Under the pieces are notes generated by a model, which saw nothing but the letters and a program-made list of their open reading frames with translations, was not told the DNA's origin and did no database searches. A stretch of DNA of 64,000 nt from Hyphomonas sp. (lineage in GTDB: Bacteria > Pseudomonadota > Alphaproteobacteria > Caulobacterales > Hyphomonadaceae): positions 1,364,001 to 1,428,000 of the forward strand of contig NZ_CP051230.1 in the NCBI RefSeq assembly GCF_017792385.1. The letters are read 5' to 3'. Positions 13,395 to 22,635 of the stretch are shown here, piece by piece. Position numbers and translations under genes: made by a program. Position 1 is the stretch's first letter; every line of letters starts with the position of its first letter.

Positions 13395-15339
13395 TTGCGG
13401 TCGGCGCGCCCTTGTCCGCATTGCCCGCCAGGGGAGAGTCTTCCGGATGATCGCGCAGGTGATCATACCAGAAGCGTTTCAGGAACAGGCTGGTGACAAG
13501 TACCAGACCCAGGGAGACGGCGAGTTTCGGCCAGTCGCGGATGACCAGGAAGACCGGGGTGCAGATCAGGGCGGTTTGCCAGACGATGCCGACACAGACA
13601 TTGACCAGGTCGCGCCTCATGTCGGTGTTCCGCGCGACCGGCCTTCCCTGCTGTGCCAGCGAATCTGCCACCGGCCCCCAAAGCCCCCACGGGCGGGTCC
13701 TGAGATAGAAGGCTTCCAGTGTCGGCATCTCCGTCGGCTTTGTGAGGAGCGATCCGGCAATCACGGCAGCGAGGCAGGCAAGGAAGAAGGCCGGGAAGGC
13801 CTGCAGCGGATCTATCCGGACTTGCGGCAGGCCAATGGCGAGCGCGCAGACGATGCCGGTGACCATGCCCCAGAAATAGCCATAGCCATTCATTCGCCAC
13901 CAATACCATTTGACGACATTGGCAGCGGTGTAGCCACCATACAGCCCCGCCGTGATCCATTTGATCACCATGTCGATGCTGTTGAGGAACAGGCCGAACA
14001 ATGTGCCGACAATGACGAACACGGTCGAGACGATATAGCTCATTCGGAGATAGGTTTTCTCCGGCGCATCGGGGCGGACATATTTGCGATAAATGTCGTT
14101 GACGACATAGGCGGGCGCCGCGTTCAGGGGGGCGGCAAGGCTGGACATGAAGGCCGCCAGCAATCCCGCCAGGGTCAGGCCCAGCAGGCCGACCGGAATG
14201 AATTCCCTCAGGGCGAATGGCAGGATCGCCTCATAGTCGGCATCGGGCCCCATCTCGTGCAGGAACGGGCTGAAATAGACCAGCGCCAGAATGGTCAGGC
14301 CGGTGACCAGGAGGTAGCGCGGCACATTGAGCACGAGACTGACCAGCGCGCTCATCTTCGCGGCTTCGACCGGCGAGCGGGCGGACAGGATGCGCTGCAT
14401 GTCATAATTGGGCGCCGGGCCGGCCAGGGAGGTGAAGATGCCCTTCAGGAGGACGAGCATGAAGAAGATGGCAAACAGGGAATAGCCTTCCTGTGCGATC
14501 TTGGTCTCGGCAGAGGGCAGGAGGCTGGACCAGTCGAGACCGAGCTCCCATCCGAAAAAGGGATTCTGCCAGCCATCGGGAATCGCCGCCGTGAGTGCCT
14601 CTGGAGAGACGTGCATGATGGCGATGACGGCGACGCCGATGCTGGCGATGGTCATCACGAGGAATTGCAGGACTTCGGTGAACACAACCGAGTACATGCC
14701 ACCCTTGATCACATAGAGCGCGGTCAGGAAGACGAGGCTGACCCCGAATGCCTTTTCGTTCAGGGACGCCATGGCGGCCTCCCGGCGCGCCAATATGTCG
14801 GCGCCCGGATCGGCCACTTTGAGGGCGTCCGGCAGGAACATGTCCAGATGCAGCAGGGTGGCGAGGTCCAGCGGAATGAACTGGGCGGCCAGTTTGCCAA
14901 TGCCGAGAAAGCCATAGGCCATGTAGGCGAGCACCAGGATCAGGGCGAAGAGCACGATGATCAGATGACTGAGGCGGGCGGCCATTCCGTCGCCGAACCG
15001 GAAAGTGATCCATTCGGCCCCGGTCATCGCCCCGGACCGGCGCAGCCAGATCGACAGGAAGACCATCAGGAATATCTGGTTGAAGACCGGCCACAGCCAC
15101 GGGATCCAGATGCTTTTCAGGCCATAGACAAAGAGGATCGAGACCAGCCACATCGTGCCGGCCACATCGAACATGCCGGACGCATTGGACAGGCCGAGCG
15201 CGTACCAGGGCAATCGGTTGCCTCCCAGGAAATAGCTGCGAAGGCCTTTTGAGGCGCGCGTGGATATCCAGAACCCGATCAGCAGGGTCAGGCCGATATA
15301 GGCCGCAATGATCGCCATATCGACTGGGTGGAGACTCAT
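13387..15339 (-). CDS. sodium:solute symporter (SSS family)
   Basis: A 650-residue protein with about 13-15 transmembrane helices. The opening MSLHPVDMAIIAAYIGLTLLIG, RSYFLGGNRLPWYALGLS and the segment TMWLVSILFVYGL fit the SSS/SGLT class. The C-terminal quarter has extra helices, as in sugar or glycoside symporters. Start ATG 15339 places the first helix at the N-terminus; an upstream in-frame ATG at 15366 only adds a polar leader. It is translationally coupled to the GH3 gene and divergent from a LacI regulator whose intergenic region holds a palindromic operator (15470-15483), so import of a beta-glucoside or related oligosaccharide is inferred. Confidence 0.87.
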   Translation of the reverse strand: MSLHPVDMAIIAAYIGLTLLIGFWISTRASKGLRSYFLGGNRLPWYALGLSNASGMFDVAGTMWLVSILFVYGLKSIWIPWLWPVFNQIFLMVFLSIWLRRSGAMTGAEWITFRFGDGMAARLSHLIIVLFALILVLAYMAYGFLGIGKLAAQFIPLDLATLLHLDMFLPDALKVADPGADILARREAAMASLNEKAFGVSLVFLTALYVIKGGMYSVVFTEVLQFLVMTIASIGVAVIAIMHVSPEALTAAIPDGWQNPFFGWELGLDWSSLLPSAETKIAQEGYSLFAIFFMLVLLKGIFTSLAGPAPNYDMQRILSARSPVEAAKMSALVSLVLNVPRYLLVTGLTILALVYFSPFLHEMGPDADYEAILPFALREFIPVGLLGLTLAGLLAAFMSSLAAPLNAAPAYVVNDIYRKYVRPDAPEKTYLRMSYIVSTVFVIVGTLFGLFLNSIDMVIKWITAGLYGGYTAANVVKWYWWRMNGYGYFWGMVTGIVCALAIGLPQVRIDPLQAFPAFFLACLAAVIAGSLLTKPTEMPTLEAFYLRTRPWGLWGPVADSLAQQGRPVARNTDMRRDLVNVCVGIVWQTALICTPVFLVIRDWPKLAVSLGLVLVTSLFLKRFWYDHLRDHPEDSPLAGNADKGAPTANA

Positions 15340-15466
15340 CCCGCTCGCCCCGCTTGCACACCGCACCTCCCGATGAGGAGCAGTTCCGGTCCGGCAGCCC
15401 CTCTTCTGTTGCCCCTACAGGCGATTGCCGGCATCGTTCTGAGCGAGCCTGACCTGACAGAGCATT

Positions 15467-15486
15467 CAATACAACCGGTTTCATTG
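15467..15486. promoter_or_regulatory. LacI-type operator between the symporter operon and lacI1
   Basis: A 20-base imperfect palindrome, CAATACAACCGGTTTCATTG. The central 14-mer TACAACCGGTTTCA fits the LacI-family pattern TGnnAnCGnTnnCA except for the second base. It lies in the divergent promoter region, about 130 bases from the symporter start and 100 from the regulator start. A weaker look-alike, GGAACCGGTGTGT, lies nearby at about 15516-15528. Confidence 0.6.
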
Positions 15487-15586
15487 CAAGGCATGATGGT
15501 GTTTGATGCGGGCAGGGAACCGGTGTGTCGACCCTGTCGGCCCCGGATCCGGAAGAGAGCTGCTGCAGGGCGCGTGGGAGGCCGGA

Positions 15587-16588
15587 ATGGCGCAAATCAG
15601 GGATGTTGCGAAGCGGGCTGGCGTGTCACCCGCGACTGTCTCCCGTGCCTTCTCCGACCCTGGGAAATTGTCCGGCGAAACGCTGGAACGGGTGCTGGCG
15701 GCGGCAGAGGAGCTGAAATACAAGCCGAGTTCCCTGGCGCAGCTGTTCCGGGAAAAGCGGACAAATACCGTGCTGGTCATGGTACCGGACCTGGCAAATG
15801 TCTTCTTCGCCCGGGTCGTGTCGGGCATTGAACGGGTGGCCGCCGAGAACCGCTACAACCTGATCGTGTCGGATACGGGCGATGCGGCAGCGACCGAATG
15901 CATTGGTGTGGAAATGGTGGAAACCTATCGCGCCGACGGCGTCATTCAGCTGGGTGAGCGCCCCTTGAGCGAGCTGCATCCGGCGGGACTGGCCTGCGCG
16001 ATCCCCTTTGTGCAGGCCATCAGCGCGGACCCGCACGGCCCCCATCCCACGGTCGGGATTGATGACCGGCAGGCTGCCGCCTCAATGGCGCGGTACCTGC
16101 TGGCGGGCGGGCACAGGCAGATCGGTGTGCTGGCCGGACTGGAGGACCGGCTAGTGACGCAGGCGCGCCTCGCCGGGTTTCGAGACGCCCTCGCCGAACT
16201 GGGTTTGTCGCTGGATGAGGGCCTTATCGAATACGGGCCTTATTCCATGGCGGGGGGAGAGGCGGCAGCGGCGCGTCTCCTGTCGCGCTGCCGAGACCTG
16301 ACGGCCCTGTTCTGCATGAGTGACGAGATTGCCATCGGGGCGATCCGAACGGCGCACGAGCTCGGCCTGGCCCTGCCGGACGATTTGTCGATCTCCGGAT
16401 TCGACAATATCGAGTTCGGGAAGTACTGCACGCCGCCCCTCACCACGGTGATGCAGCCGGCCGAGCGCATCGGTGAGAAGGCGATGGTGCTGATGTGCGA
16501 CATCCTGAAAGGCCGGCCGCTGCAGGCGCAGCACGAGATGCTGCCGACCCAACTGGTCGAACGGGCCAGCGTGGTGCCGATTGGCTAG
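15587..16588 (+). CDS. LacI-family transcription regulator (first)
   Basis: 333 residues. The N-terminal helix-turn-helix IRDVAKRAGVSPATVSRAFS (about 4-23) is followed by a hinge helix and a periplasmic-binding-protein-like domain (VLVMVPDLANVFFARVVSGIE; SGFDNIEFGKYCTPPLTTV). ATG 15587 follows GGGAGGCCGGA and begins exactly at the conserved MAQIRDVA; the longer in-frame start at 15503 is unlikely. It is divergent from the symporter-GH3 operon, which it probably represses until a sugar inducer binds. Its stop codon shares CTAG with the stop of the convergent dctM gene. Confidence 0.9.
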   Translation: MAQIRDVAKRAGVSPATVSRAFSDPGKLSGETLERVLAAAEELKYKPSSLAQLFREKRTNTVLVMVPDLANVFFARVVSGIERVAAENRYNLIVSDTGDAAATECIGVEMVETYRADGVIQLGERPLSELHPAGLACAIPFVQAISADPHGPHPTVGIDDRQAAASMARYLLAGGHRQIGVLAGLEDRLVTQARLAGFRDALAELGLSLDEGLIEYGPYSMAGGEAAAARLLSRCRDLTALFCMSDEIAIGAIRTAHELGLALPDDLSISGFDNIEFGKYCTPPLTTVMQPAERIGEKAMVLMCDILKGRPLQAQHEMLPTQLVERASVVPIG

Positions 16589-17862
16589 AACAGGTTCGGC
16601 AGGGTCAGCGACAGGGCCGGCACGAAGGTGATGATCATCAGCGCCAGAAGCAGCGCCCCATAGAAGGGCCAGATCGTCTTCACGGCCTCTTCCACAGGCA
16701 CCTTTCCGACGGCGGACCCGACAAACAGGACCGACCCGACGGGGGGTGTGACAAGACCGATACCCAAATTCAGCATCATGACGATGCCAAAATGGACCGG
16801 GTCCACGCCCACTTCCATCACCACTGGCAGCAGGATCGGCGTCGTTATGATGATCAGGGGCGACATGTCCATGAATGTGCCAAGGACCAACAGAATCACA
16901 TTCACGATCAGCAGGACCAGGATGGGATTGCTGGTGGCCGAGGTGATCATGTCGGCGAGTTTTGCCGGCGCTTCCAGGATTGCAAGCGCATAGCCGAAGG
17001 CGGTGGCTGCGCCGATGATGAGCAGAACCATGGAGGTGATCTTGACGGATTGCATGGCCGCTTCGGAGAAGCGCTTCCAGCCAAGCGTCCGGTAGACAAA
17101 TGCCCCGATGGCAATTGTGTAGATTACGGCGATCGCGGAGGATTCGGTTGCCGTGAAGATGCCGGACAGGATGCCCCCCATGATGATGATGGCCGTCATC
17201 AGGCCGGGTATGGCAAACAGGAGCGCACGCAGAAAGGTGCGCCAGCCCGGAAAGGCGCCGCTGGCATACCCCCGCCGGACCGCCACGCGCCAGGCAACGA
17301 ACATCAGCAATGCGGCGGTCATCACGCCGGGCACGATGCCTGCCAGGAACAGGTCTCCGATGGAGACCCCGATCCCGCTGGCAGCGGAATAGATGATCAT
17401 GTTGTGCGATGGCGGAATGAGCAGGCCAACAATAGCGGCTGTCACGGTGACATTGACTGTATAGTCGCCTTCATATCCCCGCTCGCGCATCAGCGGCATG
17501 AGGGTTGATCCCATGGCGGACGCGCTGGCGATGGCGGATCCGGAGACTGCGCCGAACATGGTGGACGCGCCTACATTGACGAGACCCAGCCCGCCGCGTG
17601 TCCGGCCGAATGCCCCTTCGGCAACTTCGACAAGACGTTTGGCGATGCCGGACCGGTACATCAGGTCTCCGGCAAAGATGAAGAAGGGAATGGCCATCAG
17701 GGTGAACACGCTGACACCTGCCGCCATGCGCTGGAAGACGACCACCATGGGCAGGTCGAGCGCGAGGAAGGTGGCCATGGCCGAACCGAGCAGTGAATAG
17801 GCTACGGGCACACCCAACGCGAGCAGAACCACCAGCACACTGACGAGAATGATCAGCTCCAT
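16585..17862 (-). CDS. dctM: TRAP transporter large permease (DctM)
   Basis: A 425-residue inner-membrane protein with about 12 hydrophobic segments. Typical TRAP-M features: ALGVPVAYSLLGSA near the N-terminus, IPFFIFAGDLMYRSG, NVGASTMFGAVSGSAIASASAMG, and LIPPSHNMIIYS. It transports the solute delivered by DctP together with Na+. Its start overlaps the end of dctQ by 10 bases. Third gene of a dctP-dctQ-dctM operon preceded by a LacI-type operator at 19441. Within this locus the likely cargo is an unsaturated uronate or oligouronate, which is an inference from context. Confidence 0.92.
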   Translation of the reverse strand: MELIILVSVLVVLLALGVPVAYSLLGSAMATFLALDLPMVVVFQRMAAGVSVFTLMAIPFFIFAGDLMYRSGIAKRLVEVAEGAFGRTRGGLGLVNVGASTMFGAVSGSAIASASAMGSTLMPLMRERGYEGDYTVNVTVTAAIVGLLIPPSHNMIIYSAASGIGVSIGDLFLAGIVPGVMTAALLMFVAWRVAVRRGYASGAFPGWRTFLRALLFAIPGLMTAIIIMGGILSGIFTATESSAIAVIYTIAIGAFVYRTLGWKRFSEAAMQSVKITSMVLLIIGAATAFGYALAILEAPAKLADMITSATSNPILVLLIVNVILLVLGTFMDMSPLIIITTPILLPVVMEVGVDPVHFGIVMMLNLGIGLVTPPVGSVLFVGSAVGKVPVEEAVKTIWPFYGALLLALMIITFVPALSLTLPNLF

Positions 17863-18362
17863 CTCGGGTCCTCCTCGTCTTCAACCTGTTCGCCTGAAAC
17901 TTCCTCGAAGATGCGTTCCAGCGAGAACAGCGCCATCAGCGCACCCGCAATCGGCAGGCCGAGATAGGCCAGGCCACGTGGAATGCCGAGCGAGGGAATG
18001 ACATGGCTCCAGGTCTTCACAACCAATTGGCCGCCCCATACCAGCATGGCGATGCCGCACACGCCGACAATGATGTTCGAGGCAATGCGCATCCAGAGCC
18101 GGGTCTTGGCTCCCACAGCGTTCTCCAGCGCCACAATACGAATGTGAAATCCTTCCCGCACGCCTGCCGCCGCTGCGAGAGACACATACCAGATCATGAG
18201 GGCCAAAGAGGCCTGTTCCGACCAGGACGGGGTAGAGTTCAGCACATAGCGACCAAACACCTGCCAGCCAATGATGGCTGTCATCAATACCAGTCCGACG
18301 GCAGATATGCGGACCAGCCAGTCGGCCGCGAAATGCGTTATCCGTGTCAGTGTGCCGATCAT
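17853..18362 (-). CDS. dctQ: TRAP transporter small permease (DctQ)
   Basis: 169 residues with four transmembrane helices. It carries IGWQVFGRYVLNSTPSWSEQAS (family pattern W-x-V-F-x-R-Y-V-x-N-x-x-x-x-W-x-E), REGFHIRI and a C-terminal acidic tail. ATG 18362 overlaps the dctP stop (ATGA), and the end overlaps dctM. The long upstream in-frame extension is a shadow of dctP. It forms the membrane complex with DctM. Confidence 0.9.
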   Translation of the reverse strand: MIGTLTRITHFAADWLVRISAVGLVLMTAIIGWQVFGRYVLNSTPSWSEQASLALMIWYVSLAAAAGVREGFHIRIVALENAVGAKTRLWMRIASNIIVGVCGIAMLVWGGQLVVKTWSHVIPSLGIPRGLAYLGLPIAGALMALFSLERIFEEVSGEQVEDEEDPRWS

Positions 18363-19372
18363 GTTCCGGGCCTCATGGCTTCGATCTCCGCAACCAGTTC
18401 CTTTTGCAGGTCTGTCCTGACGAACCGGTCCCAGACAGGGCGCATCTGCTGCTGAAAGGCGCCAAGATCCTGCACCTCGTTTACGGCGACGCCCGATGCG
18501 AGGATCTTTTCCCGGGACGCTGCGACGCGGGCATCCCACAGGCCCCGCATATAGGGCACGGAGTCCCGCGCTGCCTGGCGCACGAGCGTCTTGTCTTCAT
18601 CGGAGAGTTTGCGCCAGCGGCTCGCCGACATGACCAGGACTTCCGGGGCGATGATATGGCGGGTCAGGCTGTAGAACGGGGCGGCCTCGAAATGGCGCCC
18701 GCTTTCGAAGGAGGGCCAATTGTTCTCCGCGCCGTCAATGACGCCCTGAACGAGTGCCTGATAGACTTCGCCGAGCGGCATGGGCGTCGCGTCGGCACCG
18801 AGGGCCCGGATCATGGCGACATACAGATCAGAATTCGGCACACGAATCTTCAGACCAGCCATGTCGTCCGGCGTCAGGATCGGCTTGCGTGTATTGTAGA
18901 AGCTGCGTTCCCCGGAATCATAGAAGCAGAGGCCGATCAAATCGTGCGGTTCCAGAGAGGCAAGAATCCTGTCTCCGACCGGACCGTCCAGCGCCATGCG
19001 CATATGCGCGGTGGACGAGAACAGAAAGGGCAGGGCCGGGATGGTCGTCAGGGGTTCGATCGAATTCAGGGGGGCCAGATTTACCCGATTGAGATCCAGG
19101 CCGCCAAAGGTTGTGATTTCCAGCGTGTCGCGCTCGGAGCCGAGCTGGCCTCCGGCATACATCTTGATGCGCAGACGTCCGCCACTGCGTTCATCAAGCA
19201 GGCGGCCCATTTCCCGCACCGCCTCCACGGTGGGATAGCCATCCGGGTGGGAGTCAGCGCCAAGCAGATCCCGGCCCGACCTCGCCCCGCAGGCGGCGAC
19301 GCCCGCTGTAGCGGCCAGCGCCAGCATGGACTGCCTGCGCGTGATGTTGAACTGGGACACGTCCCGCCTCAT
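18359..19372 (-). CDS. dctP: TRAP transporter solute-binding protein (DctP), Tat/lipoprotein-type signal
   Basis: 337 residues. The leader contains TRRQSMLALAATAGVAAC: a twin-arginine-like motif followed by a lipobox (Cys around 28), so export by Tat and lipid anchoring are suggested. The binding domain shows AGGQLGSERDTLE, KIRVPNSDLYVAMIRALGA, PMPLGEVYQALVQGVIDGAENN, the DctP family hallmark (Arg in KIRVP binds the substrate carboxylate). A carboxylate such as a uronate is therefore expected. First gene of the TRAP operon, with operator ATGGTAACCGGTGTCAT about 70 bases upstream. Confidence 0.92.
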   Translation of the reverse strand: MRRDVSQFNITRRQSMLALAATAGVAACGARSGRDLLGADSHPDGYPTVEAVREMGRLLDERSGGRLRIKMYAGGQLGSERDTLEITTFGGLDLNRVNLAPLNSIEPLTTIPALPFLFSSTAHMRMALDGPVGDRILASLEPHDLIGLCFYDSGERSFYNTRKPILTPDDMAGLKIRVPNSDLYVAMIRALGADATPMPLGEVYQALVQGVIDGAENNWPSFESGRHFEAAPFYSLTRHIIAPEVLVMSASRWRKLSDEDKTLVRQAARDSVPYMRGLWDARVAASREKILASGVAVNEVQDLGAFQQQMRPVWDRFVRTDLQKELVAEIEAMRPGT

Positions 19373-19440
19373 GACTCTCCTCCCCGGTACGGCCTTATCA
19401 ATGGCCTCTCACAAGGAGGCAGCTCCTACGGTATTTGTCT

Positions 19441-19457
19441 ATGGTAACCGGTGTCAT
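19441..19457. promoter_or_regulatory. LacI-type operator upstream of the TRAP operon
   Basis: ATGGTAACCGGTGTCAT. The 14-mer GGTAACCGGTGTCA (19443-19456) fits TGnnAnCGnTnnCA except for the first base. The same 17 bases occur identically at 24201-24217 in front of the dhuI-kduD-kdgK operon, which supports a shared regulator. Confidence 0.75.
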
Positions 19458-19484
19458 TTTTTCTGCAAGGGTGTCTGGCGCAGA

Positions 19485-19997
19485 TTAGTGCGGCCAGCGT
19501 TCGGTCAGCACTTCAACTTGTCCTTCATGGAATTTCACTTCCATGGCCGGATCACTTGGCATCCCGTCTGCGAAGAGTTCATAGATGATGCTGCCATCCG
19601 TTTGGACGCTCTCGATGATGCGCACCGGCTCGGCCGCACCGGCCTCGAAGGCGGCATCGCGGACATCACCGGGAACATCGGCCCAGGCCAGGTCACGCTG
19701 GATTTCGACGACTTCGGCCACGCCATCGGCAAACAGGATGTCGAGTTCGATTTCCGACCCGTCCGCGCGTTCGCCCTCGACATCGAAATAAACACGATCC
19801 CCGCGCTCCTTGCGCAGCACTTCCATCACGGTCATGTCCGGCATGGTTGCGGACACCGCAGCCTGAACCGGGCCGGGCAGGTCTTCCGGCGCCAGTTCGG
19901 TGACAATGTCGCTCTGGCCGTGATCGGATGGCGCGGGATCAGCGCCACAGGCAGCGAGCAGGCCGGCAGCAACGAAAACATGTATGGCTGGTTTCAT
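19485..19997 (-). CDS. secreted lipoprotein with PepSY-like repeats
   Basis: 170 residues with a lipoprotein signal (MKPAIHVFVAAGLLAAC, Cys about 17). The mature part seems to contain two related segments of the type PGPVQAAVSATMPDM..EVLRKE and PGDVRDAA, each followed by a strand-rich stretch (VYFDVEGERADGSEIELDILF). This recalls PepSY-like or DUF2874-type beta-lactamase-inhibitor-like proteins; the match is by pattern only. ATG 19997 is supported by GGGGGA upstream and lies 2 bases after the esterase stop. It is the last gene of the dhuI-kduD-kdgK-esterase run, so it may be co-regulated. Function unknown. Confidence 0.65.
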   Translation of the reverse strand: MKPAIHVFVAAGLLAACGADPAPSDHGQSDIVTELAPEDLPGPVQAAVSATMPDMTVMEVLRKERGDRVYFDVEGERADGSEIELDILFADGVAEVVEIQRDLAWADVPGDVRDAAFEAGAAEPVRIIESVQTDGSIIYELFADGMPSDPAMEVKFHEGQVEVLTERWPH

Positions 19998-19999
19998 GG

Positions 20000-21589
20000 T
20001 CAGGTCCCCCATTGGGTGAAAGGCACTTTGGCGAAGAGTTCCCGCTCGCCTTGACGCGGGTCGTTTTCGACGCGTGTTGCGGCGTCAAAGATCATGGTTT
20101 GCCGGTTGGGCAGGGTGTGGGTGTCCCAATGTGGCAGACCGGCATGATTGGGGTGGCCATTGCGTGCCATGCTGATGAAGGCGCGGGACAGCTCATCCGC
20201 CACGCGGGCATACACGCCGCCGGTGGGGACGCGCGTGCCATCATGGACACCTGACCGGTCAAGATTGTCGAACGCAAAAGCAATGTCGATTGTATGGGGG
20301 GCGCCCCATTTGCCGCCATCCTCGGGCGATCCAAGATCGAATTGATAGACCCAGGTGGGGCCGTCCTGTACTGCGCGGGCATCAGCCTCCTCGACCTGTC
20401 CGCGCCATGATCGGCCGGCGGTCGCCGCCGCGAAAAACACATCGCTGGCAGACCAGTCCGGATAGAGTGTCCGATAGGTTCCGATGACTTCGGCCGGGTC
20501 GATGTCGCAGCGCATGTGAACCGCGAGCAGCGCGGGCAGGTCCGCCCAATCGAGATCGAAGGTCTTCGGCTGTTTGCTGCCGATCAGGTTCCGGGTCTCG
20601 TCCTTCGTGTTTCCGAGAATCATTGGGATGCCTGCTGACTGCGCCGGAGCGTCCGGCCAGAAGGGATGCCGCGTGAGGAACCGGCCATCCAGTACCGGCC
20701 CGAAATACAGGCCTCGGTCCGGATTGATCGGGTCCGCCCCTGAAAGCGCTTCCACAAGTTGTTCCATCGGCGCGGCCATGAGGGCCTGTGTGTCTGCCGG
20801 GTCAATTCCGGCTGCGCGCAGGAAGGTCTCGGCACGTTTGCGGCCGTTCAGCGGGCCGCAGGCTGTGACCTGCTGACCACTCATGGTGGCGGCCGAGTGA
20901 AACAGTCCCTTTGCGGACGGCGCGGCCATGAGTGTGGCAATCTTCGCGCCGCCGCCGGACTGGCCAAACACGAAGATACGCGATGCATCGCCGCCAAAGG
21001 CGGCGGCGTTGGCTTGTATCCAGCGCAGCGCCTGGACCAAATCCCACATGCCGGCATTGCCGGAATCCGGAAAGTCCGGATTGAGCTGCTGGAGGGAAAG
21101 ATAGCCGAAGGCGTTCAGACGGTGATTGACGGTGACGACGACGACATCGCCCTTGATTGCCAGTTTTGTGCCGTCATAGAGCGGCGAAGAGCCGGAGCCG
21201 CTCGCATAGGCACCGCCATGAAAATAGACCATGACCGGGCGCCTTGCGTCATCCGCGATGGCCGGGGTCCAGACATTCAGGAACAGGCAATCTTCACTGA
21301 CCGGACCGTCTGGTCGTTTCTGAGGTGCGGACGCGCCATATTCTGTGGCGTCGATCACATCCCTCCACGGCGTCGGCTGACGGGGCTGGCTGAACCGGGT
21401 TTGCGCCGTATCAGCGCCATATCGGATACCCTTGAAGACGCAAACGCCACCCTGGCGGTGGCCGCGTACCCTGCCCCAATTGGTCTCGGCGATGGGATCG
21501 CCGGGCGGACGACGGGAAAACCCCATCAATGGGCTCGCCCCTGCCAGCATGGCGGCCCCTTGCGCAAAGGTCCGGCGGGTCAACGTCAT
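20000..21589 (-). CDS. type-B carboxylesterase with Tat signal
   Basis: 529 residues. The N-terminus LTRRTFAQGAAMLAG is a twin-arginine signal, so the enzyme is probably periplasmic or surface-exposed. The alpha/beta-hydrolase core shows EDCLFLNVW, the oxyanion motif YFHGGAY, the nucleophile elbow FGQSGGG (Ser211), an acid region at NTKDETR, and a His in GAPHTIDIAF. Family members hydrolyse carboxylic esters. In this locus it may remove ester groups (acetyl, methyl or feruloyl) from pectic fragments, an inference from position between kdgK and the lipoprotein. It starts 24 bases after kdgK ends. Confidence 0.85.
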   Translation of the reverse strand: MTLTRRTFAQGAAMLAGASPLMGFSRRPPGDPIAETNWGRVRGHRQGGVCVFKGIRYGADTAQTRFSQPRQPTPWRDVIDATEYGASAPQKRPDGPVSEDCLFLNVWTPAIADDARRPVMVYFHGGAYASGSGSSPLYDGTKLAIKGDVVVVTVNHRLNAFGYLSLQQLNPDFPDSGNAGMWDLVQALRWIQANAAAFGGDASRIFVFGQSGGGAKIATLMAAPSAKGLFHSAATMSGQQVTACGPLNGRKRAETFLRAAGIDPADTQALMAAPMEQLVEALSGADPINPDRGLYFGPVLDGRFLTRHPFWPDAPAQSAGIPMILGNTKDETRNLIGSKQPKTFDLDWADLPALLAVHMRCDIDPAEVIGTYRTLYPDWSASDVFFAAATAGRSWRGQVEEADARAVQDGPTWVYQFDLGSPEDGGKWGAPHTIDIAFAFDNLDRSGVHDGTRVPTGGVYARVADELSRAFISMARNGHPNHAGLPHWDTHTLPNRQTMIFDAATRVENDPRQGERELFAKVPFTQWGT

Positions 21590-21613
21590 GCAATTCCCTC
21601 CCTTGATCCCGCG

Positions 21614-22612
21614 CTAGCGGCGAACATCCAGGCCGTTTCTGGACAGGAGGTCCTCGACCTCCTGGATGCGAGTCCGATTGTAATCTCCGGCTACGGAGTG
21701 CTTGATCACTGCGGAGGCGGTCGCAAACTCTACCACGTCCTGCAACGGTGCAGTGCCTGTCAGCATGTGCAGCAAGCCACCAGCAAACGCATCACCGCCG
21801 CCGATCCGGTCCACGATGCCGGGCATGTCAAATTCCCGGGAAACCCAAACGCCATCGCGCGTCGCCAGGCGTCCGGTAAGCCTGTGATGGTCTGCACTGA
21901 CTTGATGGCGCATGGTGGAGGCGATGTGCTGGAGCCGGGGCAGGCGCGCAAACACGGCGGCTTCGGCGTCGGCTCGGTCTGAATGGGATTCGCCGAAGAT
22001 CAGGCCGACATCGAGTTCATTGATGAAGGCAAGGCTGGCATGGCTCAGCAGTTCCGCCAGGATTTCCGGCCCATTGCCGGACCAGGCCTTCCAGAGCTGC
22101 TCACGATAGTTCCCGTCGAACGAGATCCGGACGCCGAGTTCCGTGGCCGTTCGCGTCGCCTGCAGCGCCGCGTCGGCCGCATTGGGCCCCGTGGCGGGCG
22201 TGATGCCGGAAATGTGCAGCCAGTCAGCCCCCTGAAGGATGGACCGCCAGTAATAGGCGTCGGCGGGACGGGAGACGAATGCGCTGTGAGCGCGGTCGTA
22301 GACAATGCGGGACGGGCGCTGCACGGCGCCGGTTTCCAGGAAGTAGAGCCCGACCCGCCCGTCACCGGTCTGGATATGGGTGGTATCGACACCCTGTCCG
22401 CGCAAATCCTGAAGGATGGCTTCGCCAAGGGGATTGTCCGGCAGGCAGCTGACCATGCGGGCCGTGTGGCCGAACCGGGCGAGGGACACCGCCACATTCG
22501 CCTCGGCGCCGCCGACATGTACATTGAGTTCGGGCAATTGCATCAGGCGCTGGTTTCCCGGCGCGCTCATGCGAAGCAGCAATTCACCGAAGCAGACAAT
22601 CGAGGCTGCCAT
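21614..22612 (-). CDS. kdgK: 2-keto-3-deoxygluconate kinase (PfkB family)
   Basis: A 332-residue ribokinase-fold enzyme predicted to phosphorylate KDG to KDPG. Motifs: the N-terminal substrate region HVGGAEANVAVSLARFG (about 32-48), YDRAHSAF, and the C-terminal PfkB signature DRIGGGDAFAGGLLH with catalytic Asp274. It lies between kduD and the esterase on the same strand, in the order expected for uronate catabolism. KDPG aldolase (Eda), needed to finish the route, is not in the window. Confidence 0.88.
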   Translation of the reverse strand: MAASIVCFGELLLRMSAPGNQRLMQLPELNVHVGGAEANVAVSLARFGHTARMVSCLPDNPLGEAILQDLRGQGVDTTHIQTGDGRVGLYFLETGAVQRPSRIVYDRAHSAFVSRPADAYYWRSILQGADWLHISGITPATGPNAADAALQATRTATELGVRISFDGNYREQLWKAWSGNGPEILAELLSHASLAFINELDVGLIFGESHSDRADAEAAVFARLPRLQHIASTMRHQVSADHHRLTGRLATRDGVWVSREFDMPGIVDRIGGGDAFAGGLLHMLTGTAPLQDVVEFATASAVIKHSVAGDYNRTRIQEVEDLLSRNGLDVRR

Positions 22613-22635
22613 GGGCGGTCAACCTTTCCCCCGCG

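Noticed and set aside
13252..15252. Long plus-strand open frame (666 codons) opposite the symporter gene
   Set aside because: Antisense shadow: the minus strand has a clear SSS symporter, while this frame is a Gly/Asp/Gln/Arg-rich composition artefact with no motif.
15515..15528. Second LacI operator before lacI1
   Set aside because: GGGAACCGGTGTGT resembles the site, but lacks the closing CA and is not palindromic; kept only as a remark.
18344..19447. 367-codon plus-strand frame over dctP
   Set aside because: Antisense shadow of the TRAP binding protein.
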